Shown: positions 34,801 to 46,800 of the stretch, in pieces
Numbering within the stretch: the stretch's first letter is position 1
Layout of the letters: each line of letters begins with the position of its first letter
Virus record (IMG/VR): IMGVR_UViG_3300037584_002735
Span: 1-53,289 of that record
Origin: a virus
DNA: 53,289 bases
Direction: 5' to 3' (one strand)
Notes under the pieces: generated by a model
The model's database searches: none
What the model saw: the letters and a program-made list of their open reading frames with translations, nothing else
What the model was told of the DNA's origin: nothing
Program-made: the position numbers and the translations under genes

Positions 34801-37800
34801 CGTTAATTGTTAACTGACTTCCTATACTTCCGAAGGTACTTCTCATAAACATATAGTAATCTTCGGGACTATATTGAGATAGTTTTCTATAATTTGTTGC
34901 TTCTGAAACTGCTGACCCATTATGTTTGATTGCATTCTTGTGTAATATGCTCCACCACGGTATATGCAAAGTGTGTGCGGGGGTCGCATCGCTAAACATT
35001 GTGCTATATGGGAAACCCTTTCTAGTAAACGCAGGGCTTTCTGTTAATTGCACACCTACATGATTATACAACATCAACGGTGGTATGTTTGTAAATTGAC
35101 TACCTTGGTCATTACTAATATCTAATATTGCTTCATTGATGAATACTTCACAACCACGTACATCTGCCTGTGTTGCTTTTGCTAACACTAATGTCATACC
35201 TCCTTTAGTGCGGTCTACATTACCATTATCCGTTTTTATGCCAATAACCGTGTTTATCTGTTGACTAGTTAATTCCATAGTTGCATTGTTGTGATAGCCT
35301 ACGAGTTGGTTGTTGAATAGATTGGGTTGTATGACTATTTGGTAAGCACCCACTTCCGCAGGGTCAGGGAAATGTCTACCCTGTGTATATTCACTAGCAG
35401 CCTCAAGTACAATACTGTGCCCTCCGGCTTTATTTACTGTTGCTGCTAATGTTGTACTCGACCCGTCTGATGACGCTAAAACACCGTAACCGTCATATTT
35501 CACACCGCTCTCGAACATAAGGGTGAATGCTCCTCCGTGTATGTCGCTGGGACCACTGGGGGCTGCATTTATCCCACTAAAGTTAATCTCTGCGTCCATA
35601 GCGTGTAAATTATTATCTAAATTGAATGAAGAGTTAATGTCGCTTTTATTATTTGTAGCAGTCGCATAACTAGCAAAGTTACTAGAATCAACAAAACCAT
35701 TTGTCATTTGGTAATCAATCAAATGCCTTCTGTATAGGCTTTGGTAAGCAGGGTGCGCCCAGTGTCCGGGTAACATCGGCATTGTTGGGGTGACGAAGTG
35801 GTGTCCCATTCTTGGGAATGGCATAGGTGTCAACACAGGTTTGCTATATGCGTCGTATCCTATTGTCTGTCCTGATACATAGTACAACGTGTTAGCCATA
35901 TCAGGAGAGTTACCGCTAACCTCAGCATGGTCACGTAATCGACGTGCTGCGAAGAACCTGTTGCTTCCAGCAGGTATGTAATACGAAGGCACTACCTTTA
36001 GATTTGTTACAGTTTGACCTGCCATGAATGTGGCAAAGTTGACATCACCAACAACGTCTAATGTGTTATCACTTTGCGCAATGTATGTACACACAGCGCC
36101 TTCATCGGTTGTCGGGTTGTACACACGTAGGAACTTGCGAGTATCTTCTTTAGTACCAAACCCAGCATCAAAGACGTTTGTATTGAGTATATTACTTCCG
36201 TGTGTTGTATCGATGGTAAGTATGCTTGTGCTACTATCCCACGCTGTTACAGATACCACGTCGTTCTCTACACCACTTGTATGCGTATAGACAGTCGGAT
36301 ACCTATGTGTATGCGTGTGCCCCATCTTTGTGACATGGAAGAATAATGTGCGGTCATGTAACTCATAACTAGTCTGCAATGGAGAGTTGTCATTCCATGC
36401 TCCTAACTCTGAATCAAAGGTTACTGGATTGATGCGTTCCCAATTGTGGTTCTCATATGTAGGTGCTTGACGCGGGCTTGCTACACTGTTGTCGAATAGA
36501 TGTCCTATGTGGTTCTCACCCATATCAGGGTGTATCATACCGCCTGTACCGATTGTTTCATGTTGGTATGCTTGTATTGGGTCGAATCCTGAACGTACAA
36601 CTATGTTGCCCGGTATACTGTTAGGGTCAGGTAACTGTACCTTCAAGTTAGGTATCTTGCCACTGTTAGCAAGCGCAGGTGCGTTACCTTTCACACCTCT
36701 GTTCTCAGGTATACGGAATCCACGTATGATAGTCCCCAGTGGGCTACCGCCCTCTATCTTGTGCACTTGCCCTGTCTCATCTCTTACAGTGATGCTTTGG
36801 AACTGTATCTCTTCGTTTGGTATGTTTAACACGTTACCAATCTTGTATGGGTGCTTACGCATAAGTTCGGGGTGCGCTAACTCTTGTGCTTGTAGTATAG
36901 GCATCATAGCGCTATTTGTGGTCTCAAAAGAGAACCTTACGTTACCGTATATCTTCTCACCTGTTTGGTATGCGGTGTTACTCTTCACACGTGTCATCCA
37001 TGGCACTGCGCCAAGACCGCGAGCGTTGATTGCTGGCATACTAAGGTTACCGCCATCCATTCTCTTCCACACTATGTTCTCTACTGAGAAGTTCTTTGCG
37101 GCAGAATCTTGATACATCTGTAATGCGTTTACATCACCCATCCAATAATTGACAGGGAATCCGCTACTATGCGCTACTGCATATTTATCAGCAGATGTAT
37201 TACGTTCTGCATCGTCTGTATGTAGTAATGCAGAACCAACAGAGTGGTCTAGGTCAAACAGTAAATCACCTGTTTTGTTTAGACCCGGTGTTGCGTTTTT
37301 TAACGAAAGGTCATTAGTAGCGGAAACTGTATCAACGAAAGTCAGCGTACCGTTAGTTATAGCAGGTATACCACTAGCAGTAGATACTGATAACTCAAAA
37401 CTAGTTGTACTATTTATACTGGCTATCGTAGCACCATCAGGTATACCTGCACCAAATACATGTAACCCAGCAACTATTCTATCATCTGCATCATGTGTAA
37501 TAGTAGGGTCATTATTGTAATCACAAGTAGAAATAGTAAATGTAAATGTAGTAAACAAATCAGATGTAATACTATCGGCCCAATTAGCGCTACTAGGGAC
37601 TCCAACAGGTACTGTTGTATTGTCTACAATTAGAGCCTCTACATTCGGTCCAGCGTTTGCAGGTGCGATGAATCTATCTTGTCCGTGAAATCTTTCGTCC
37701 CATTGTGTAGTACCAGCATATGTGATTGGGTTACTACCTTGTCCTATGACTTGTAACCAGTCACCGTTTGCGGTTATTCCATCTCTATCGTACTTTGCAA

Positions 37801-40800
37801 TTAATGAACTCTCACACTCATAACTGACAACTAAGAATGCGCTACTGTACACTCCTTGCGGCGTTGTTAGTTCCTTAGGTAATGTAGTAGTGTAGTTAGT
37901 AGGTGCGACCCATTGATTAGCATTACCCGTTTCATCTGTATCATTGAAGTTGTAAGTGTAAGTATCCCAACCTAAACCATCACTACTTCCACTTTGTAAA
38001 TTAAACTTAGAGTAAAAGCCCGATTTAACTAAATGTGTACCTAATGCGTTTCCTATACCGTCAATTGTAGGTGTGCTTTCGGGACTACCCTGCATAGGTG
38101 CTACAACAGGTATGTTGCTATGCACATTCATTACTGTACCAGCAGTTCCGTATGGTGAGAAATTAAGCATCTCATGGTATGCACCTAACCCAGCAGCATA
38201 TCCGCTAGTTGTTGTAGAATTGGTATTCTTTGTTATAGTAGTGCTTATTTTCAAACTATTCAGATAAGAATATCTTTCACCATGCCAACCAACTGCACCT
38301 ATTGGTTTTGTTCTATCAACAGCATCTACAATACCTGAGAAGTGAACTTGTGTCATGTGGTCGCGTGCTGACACATTCTCGTTATTGAAACGCATTGTAC
38401 CTGCTTTGCTCCATACATAAAGAGTATAAGAATTAGCAATTGAATCAGTAAATGTATTAGTGCTATTTTTATCATCCCAAGCCTCAGGCGCTTCTATTTT
38501 ATTCAAACCGTTTATTCTATTAGGCGCGAGATAAAATCTAACTTTCCAGTCACTACCGTCGGCTATAACTTCTCTAGAATGATAGCAAGCAAATCTAGTA
38601 TTAGTTGCCTGATGTAATCTAATCCAACCCGATGCTGGTAATTGTTCTAATGTTGTTTGTGAACCACTCGATGGGCTATCTATGTAATTACCAGTAGCGC
38701 TATTATTTACGTAAGTAGATGTGCCAGCAAGCGGTATCCACCCGTATCTATCTTGACGCATTGCATTACCCATAGATGGCATATGTGTGCCGCCGAGTGA
38801 CTTGAGTGCCCCAGCGCCGGGGAATGCGTTTATTGCAGCGCCTAGTACAGTAGCGAGTTCTTCACCGTTCTGACAACGTGTCGCATCTACTACGATGTAT
38901 TCCATCTTTGCATCTGCCGTTGCTACGGCCTCACTACCGTTTCCTATGTAATCTAGAATGCGCCCCGTAAGCACACCCGATGTTCTAAATGCAGTGGGAT
39001 GTATTTGGTTTGCACGTTCCCAATTACTACTCAATACTCTAGCGGCAGATTTACCCGCGTGTGGTGGATTGAATGTAATTTGATTGTCTAACCATGAGCC
39101 GCCCGGATGGAAACCACCATCCATGTGCCATACCGTATCTGCCGCCATAGCGATACCGAATCCGATAGTAGGTGTATGCATCTTAGGATGTATATGTGTT
39201 AAGTCATATCCTATCTGCGCTGTACCTGTAATATCATACGGTGTATTGTCATTGAATTGCTGACCGTAATGCCTACCGTGTTCAGGTCTTTGTGAGAACT
39301 TACCCTTCCAACAGTATCCAGCAGGGCTTTCCCAATTTACCATTGCTTTCCAATGAAAACCAGCAGTAGCGTCATAGTATACCTTACTTGGTGGCATAAA
39401 ATTATACTTATCATTATCAATTTGATTCGGGAACATATGTCTTGAATTACCTATTGTTTCGTCTAATGGTATAGAAGCCCACGTGCTACCGCTTACGATA
39501 ACTCTACCCGGAAATGGCTCTTTGGTATTAGCGGCATTACCGCTATCTGCATCTGCTACTTCTTGTGTAAATGGGAATGCTTGACCCGGACCAAATATTA
39601 GGTACGTAGTTTTGTTCTCCACACTAGTATCTACGTGGTCTTCGTAGCGAGCAGTTGGATGGGCAAACCTCAATACAAGTGGTACGGGCTTTGCTTTAAT
39701 TTCTCCACTACTATACAATATATTTCTTTTATGTAAATCAGGTGCTAGTATGTTCTGTTGATTAAATGCAGGTGGTGTAATACTACCACGATGTTGATTA
39801 CACAACGCAGCGCCGGGGAAGAAAGCAAACATTGCATTTCCGTCTAACATAGCGTAACTCGTAGATATTTCATTTGCATTCTGTAATCCAGTAACACCAG
39901 TCGGTCCAGTAGAATATGGATGGGTGTAGAAAGTAGAATAGTCGTTCTGCGTACCATCGTTTACGTCGAGTGTTACACCGCTAAATCCACCACCAAAGAA
40001 CAACGGCACACTGTGGTCTTTGCTACTCTTACCACCACGGAAGTAGACTATTGGTTCAGAGAATACGCTACCGATAGAGCGCAGTCCATCGAACTCTTTC
40101 TTTACATGGTGTTGTAATATTCCAGCAGCAGCCATAGATGTTGGGAAATCCGAATTAGCATCATCAATTACAAAACTTAACTTTCTATCATTGTTTGAAT
40201 TACCGATTTTACTTTCTACTTGTATGAAGGCTTTATTGTCTAACCATACTTTTCTTCTTTCACCAACTGGTTGTATGGTGTGGTTATCGTCATCAGTACC
40301 ACTTGCTATTAAGAAAGAATGCATATCGTTAGTAAGTAAAACAAACTTATCGCTACCAGTACCCCAATTACTTTGATTACTACTACCAAGACCGTCATCG
40401 GCAGGGAAATGCGCTTGCGGATTATCTATCATTGGAAGTATGTGGTCGCCCGATGAACGTGTAAAACGTACACCCTTCAAGTTTTCACGCCATAGCGTAG
40501 TGTCTATCTTTACATTAGATGAATTGACTAAATTGGGAGATGCTGTGTTTGCGTTTGGACCACAAGCCACCGTTGTGATTTCTAAAAGATTAAACGGTAT
40601 GTATCCACAATCGATACTTTGACTCGCATCTATATTCGCATTACTTATCGGTCTCTTACCATGATTACCAGTTACAGCACTATCAAAATCCCACTCGTAT
40701 ATTTCAGAACTACTATACTCATTCATTCTTAATTCACCAAACTCAAGATGCGCCGCTTGAATACCGAAATCTCTTTTCAAATTAGCATTGAATCTTTGAT

Positions 40801-43800
40801 TAAGAGGTGTAACTGGACTTTGAGAATTATACGCTTTGATTCTTATTGCGTTTTGCGACACGCCCCATTCACCAAATGTACGACCATCAGTTGCATACAT
40901 TTCTCTGCAATCAAATACGTGACCTTCTTCTGTATTTATCTCATTACCTGCGTTTATTGCGGCGGCAGTTACAGCAGCCATCAGTTCATCAGTAACAAGG
41001 GTAGTCCAGTTTAATACAGGTGAAATAAGAATCTCAGCAGGTATTGTAATTAAACCACTACAACCAATAAAGACATTACCTTCTCTTCTTTCATACGATA
41101 CAGTAATTCCTACATCTAATGCTACACCGCTAGTTCCTGTCGCATCATAATCTGTAATCTGTATTATACCGTTTTCTTTTGGAAATCCTAAATATCCTAG
41201 TAAGTCCCCTTTTGTATTACTAGTATTATTGCTTTCCAATACAGCGCCGTTGAAAGGCTCTTGGTCGAATGTTATGGTTAATGTGTTAGCGCTCAAATCT
41301 TCCGATGCACTCACATGAGCCACGGCATTCGGTGTACTAACGCCTCTCCATCTTGCACCTCTCCAATCTTTAGCAGTTTCAGTTACAGTGCCTTTTGCTT
41401 TCAGTCTACCAGTAGCATCGCCACTACCATGCATGTGTTTACCTATGGTAAATCCGCCTTGACCTACATCTCTATCGTCAAAGAAAATGCAAACTTCTTC
41501 TTCTAATGTATTTGGTAAAACAGTATTTTGATTAGCAAACGATTCACCCGCTTTTCGATAAATATATCTTACACCTACGTTATTACCAACGTTATCTTCT
41601 AATCTAAACCCGTATAAATCTCCGTTACCTACTGCATCGGATTCTACATTAGTGGTAGGTACATGACTAGAATATGCGGTAACATCAGATGAGCCGTATC
41701 TTTTATTGAACTTATCATCACCAATTTTACCAAAGCCCCAAGTTCCAGCATCGGGCGCAAATCCGGGTACACCACTTGCCACTAATCCACCAAAGTTTAT
41801 TCTTGAGATAGCCTTTTTACCAACTCTTAAACCCTTGACTAATGAAGACGATGAACCTTTAATGTCTAAAGATTCTGTGTTTATTGTATTGTGACTCTTT
41901 CCACTTATTGAATCAGACACTGCTCTCAATACGCTACTATCTTCAAACTCAGCGACACTTTCTATTTCTTCACCGCTTTCTACCGATGTAACGTATTGTT
42001 GTAGTGTGGTAATCGGAGCAAACGGTCTACCATGTTTGTTTAATGGCATGGGCGCTGGGTGCATATTTTCACCCTCTCTTTCGTCAGGCAACGCCCAAAA
42101 GTTACGCCATCTTCCACCGTGTCCTACTAAGAATTGTGGTTGATAGACACTCTGCCCTTTACTATTATCAAGCCACACACAAAAGTTTCTACCGCTTGCA
42201 CCCGGCACTGTACTGTGTATAACAATAGTATATCCTGTATCCCCATTTAGGTCTTGCACCTCTCTACCTATGTGAGCGCGTATGTACCCCATGTGTGTAC
42301 CCTTGTCTCCGTTATCTACATTCCAAAACGGTGAAGGGTCGTGTGCTGAACCAGTTAGCAATCTACCGTTTAGTGCAGCGTGTTGATTGATTAATCTAAC
42401 AGCCTCTTCTGTTGCAGACAATGTATCTACAACCCCATCTTTTTGACTAATCTCGCCTAAATCTAATGTTAAACGTCTAACGAAGTCCATATCTTTCCAC
42501 TGCGGTAGATGTTGTAACCTACTCTCAGTATGATTAGCCAAATCTAAAGATGAACTTCTAATACCCTTTAGACACAGGAATGCTGGTATAACTCTAGTAC
42601 CATCAGGTGTATCAAAGAATGTAGAAGGGTCTCTTAGAGTATGTCCTGTACTAGTACCTTCTCTGTGTTTTATCAAAGCGCTAGTAAAACTATCAGACTG
42701 GTCAATAGGTATTCTTGTAAAAGAGTGATACGGATTTGCAATTTTATACAAAGCAACACTATCGTTAGTTCTAGGCGTTAAACTGTATCCTGTTGAAAGT
42801 CCACTGGTTGTTCCGCCATAAGAATATCCAGTATGCACATGATGACCGTGCGCCTTACCATACAACCTAGCGCCTGTTGTGAGTCTTCCATCTATCGGTA
42901 AAGCAGTAGTCAAACTAGCAACGGTACTGCTATCAATTAAATCACTAGTGTGTCTATTTGCTAAATCATGTGCGTAAGCGCTCTCGATAAACTTAGATTG
43001 TTGTGTACTTCGTATGTATGGGTTCTGAGATAAGAAACCATTTGTAACATCTATTTGTGTAGTCCACGGACTTGGACCAGCACCATTGTATGCAACGTTG
43101 ACTTTGTGTAATTCTGTTCTACTTGTATCGCTACTTTCTACCACCGCTTCTTTAGGCCAACCTATTTGTGTAGCCTGTGAACTAGTCTGTACTTGCATGT
43201 GTATATCTTGAAATGCAATGAACTCTTTGTCGTGTGCAACATCGTATAACAATACACGTGCGTGTTCATCGGTAGACAAATAAGGGTCGATATAGGCTAC
43301 AACAGGTGCTTGTGCTGATGTAAGTCCAAGCGCTAGATAGTTCTCTTCAACTGTTCTGTTTACGTGTTGTACATAGTTTCTTGCAGTTTCTAGACAAGTA
43401 TTACCAATCAAGAAGTTCTCTAGAGGAATACTATCTCTTGGGTTAGTTGTGTCTAGTACTCCAGTACCTCCATTAAACTCACTCCACACTTGTGATTCGT
43501 TTAGCACACCTCTGCTCTTAGCAAATAACCCCTCAACCGCATGAGGGTTATTGTATGACATATTAGCCCATACGGTGTCACCGTTGCGTAACCCACCCTG
43601 TGCGTATGGGTTTAACCATGTAGCATTTAATATAGCATCTTTATCTTCGTAATCTCCAGCCCAAACAGCCAACTTTGAACCTGCGGGTATTGCAGGTGTA
43701 CCTACTGCAAAAGTGATAGTTTGTTTATTGTTAGAATCAGCCTCAGTTACTTTAGTAACTATTCCTATTCTACGTATTTCTGTATCCACTTCATAATAGT

Positions 43801-46800
43801 ATAATACATCATCTTTCTTCACGTTTATACCGTGTAAGTTATTTACGTTTTTACCCGCTTCATTGGTAATTTCTATTGTATATGGGTCACTAGTATCTGC
43901 CGCAAGGTCTCCGCTAGAATCTGTACCGTTTGCTGTAATTGTAATATTAGTATCAATATTCAAATTATTTTTTAATTCACGATAGCGTTGATTACCTCTT
44001 AGTGTAATTCCAGTAATAGAGCCTGTGCCCAGTGTACTACTACAACGTCTTGCTAATGTTAATTTAGCCCCATTAGGTATATCTGTTGGATAACTGGTGT
44101 CAGTTGTTTGATGTAATAACACAATAGCATTTTCAGGCACTGTATAATCTAAACTTAAGAATGAAATATTGATACTTTTTAGATTACCGTGATATTGATA
44201 TTTATGTATAACACCTTCTTCATCATATTGTACTTCATAGCCTAAATCACCAACCGATGAAGGTGCGTTTGCTAATTCATCGTATCCTAAATTGGGAAAC
44301 TTAGCAAAGTCATTAGCGCTTAATGTTACAATTGTGGCAATCTCAGGACTACCTAAGTTTAATTTCGTAGTTCCTAATACAGTACCAGTAGCACGTTTAC
44401 TTTCTATTCTTGCAGCATGTGGATTACTTTCAGGCCCAGCCTTGAACTCTACTGCACTAACGTATTGCCTTAATCCATAATCTACATTTCCACCTTGTGT
44501 CTTAACACTAGCAGCATCGTAGTAATATTCATCTCTATCTTCATAATCAGACGATGGTGTAAAATCATCAGATGCTAAACTAATACCTTCTTCAAAAGTA
44601 GCCCCGCCTAAGTATAATGCTGTACCGTGTACTAATTCATCAAAGAATGCCCCGCTACTAAATGTTGTTAATGTTAAATAACCACTACTAGTGCTACTGT
44701 AAAAACACCATTCTCCATTATCTAAGTAGACTTTTCTATATCTGTTAGTATTTTGTATACCTCTATACGTATCTGTATCCGTATGTGCATCGGGAAAAAT
44801 ACTAATATCTGCTACATGCAATCTTTTGTTTGTAGCGTCATAACTATTCAAAGTAGTTGAATTAACGTATTCTCTATTTGCTAACGCTATTGAATAAGCA
44901 GATTGCGCTTCTCTATCTGCTGGTACAGTGTCTACCATTCTTCGCCCAACAGGACTAGGATTGTACGTGTGCGCAGTATGTGTAGCGTCTACATGAATCT
45001 TAAATGCGTTATCAGGACCAACAGACGGGTCAAAAAATTGTTTAGAGAAAAAGGGTATTTCTGCAACTGCTCTAGTACTAGCATACTGAGTACCTAGTTG
45101 GTAATCATGTTGCACATCGCTCATAGATTGATGCATTCTATCGTTTACAGTGGTGCCGTTTTCTAATTTACTTTCTTCTCCAAAATTAGGTTCATTGTAT
45201 ATCGTAAAATTACCGTAACTATCAATAGTTCCAGTAGAAGCCCAAGTTTTTAGTAAATTAGTTTGATTTAGTAATTGACTTATGGTAGTAACTTCTACAC
45301 CATCAGATGTTAGATAATCACCTGAACCTAGTGTTGCTGTGCTAAATACAAACGTGTCTCCAGTTTTACTATCATATTTCGCACTACTACCATCAGGGAG
45401 ATAGATTCTCCCATAGCGCGTAAATCCATATGTGCCCCAACTCGCTAAATCTTCGCTTTCATTGTTCAAGGGTTTTACATACAAAGTACCTGCACCAGTG
45501 CTATTATTCATATTCAATCTATATGCAGATACAGCATACGACCTGCGTGTAGAGTATGCTTCGTGTGCTAACATACTGCGCTGGAATACTGGCCTAGTAT
45601 CCATAGCACCTTGACCCGGACCACCAAGTGTAACAGTAACAACGGGTGCATTAGGCTCTATCTCCTTGACTATATGCGAGTCAGGGCTACCCTTACCAGT
45701 AAAATCAATTGAACGAGATACTAGGCTATCTCCCACGCCTATACAACTTAGTGTAGTGTAGCCACCTTCATCACCTTCACTTTCTTCTATTGACCTTACC
45801 TTTGCTCTACTCATTAAGTAAAGTATAGTTGCCCTATTGAATCTAGTAGACAAATTAACATTAGCAAGTTGCATACTTCTTCTTCGGTCAGTAGGCTGAA
45901 TGAAGATTCTGAAATCAGCATTGTTCGTGTCTGCTAAGATATGGTTGTCTATTATATCGTATGTTTCATGTATAGGCGATGAAGAAGATACAGTTCCAGT
46001 ATCAAACTGCCCAGCAGAACCACTATCTAACACTACATCAGGTGCTAGTCTAGAATAACTACCTTTATCGGTCAAGGTTTTAGTTTGGTCTATTTTGTTT
46101 AGATACAGTCTATTGAATGCAGAATTATGTAGACCGCTTGTACTCACAGATTCAATTATGGCTTGCGGTGTACCGTTTTGTATAGAGTCTGCATTATTTC
46201 TTGGAGTATAATTAGCAGGTGTTAACGTCTCATCAACTTCTGTATCGGCAGAATATCCTTCCGAAGTATCACCTACTAAACCGTGTTCTTGTACTACTGG
46301 ACTATCGATTCCTAAATCAGATGCATACACATCTATGTATCCGCCGGGCGCATGTAGTGTCATACCTGAACCAATTGCATGAATTATAGAATCGTAAATA
46401 TACTCTGCACCGCTTACCAATGTATCAGACGAAGGTACAGTTTTCTCTACCATTAGTAGAGGTTGAACAGTACCACTCATACTTGCACCAGTCAAATCAA
46501 TCGCATTGTAATGTATTTCTACAAATGGGGAAAGAGATGGTGTTAAGTCTGTTAATCTAGGTACGTGAAGTATAGCGACTCTACTTTCTTTAGAAGGTGT
46601 GACATGATAATCTCTAATGTTACTATCGTGGTGTGTTTCGTCGTTATTCGCATCGTACTTGTTGTATTGCGGTATCGGACCTTTTAGAGCAAATGGGGTG
46701 TAATCAAAATCAGGACCACCTATGGCGATTAACTTTCTTTTCCCAGTAGGTGGGCTACCAGTACCGTTGTAAGAATTGTATGCTACTGTTACTGTACTAG

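Noticed and set aside
45666-45675. TTGACTATAT identical to the first ten bases of the repeat promoter
   Set aside because: Ten-base chance match within the giant gene, on the wrong strand for it, without TATAA or the downstream block.
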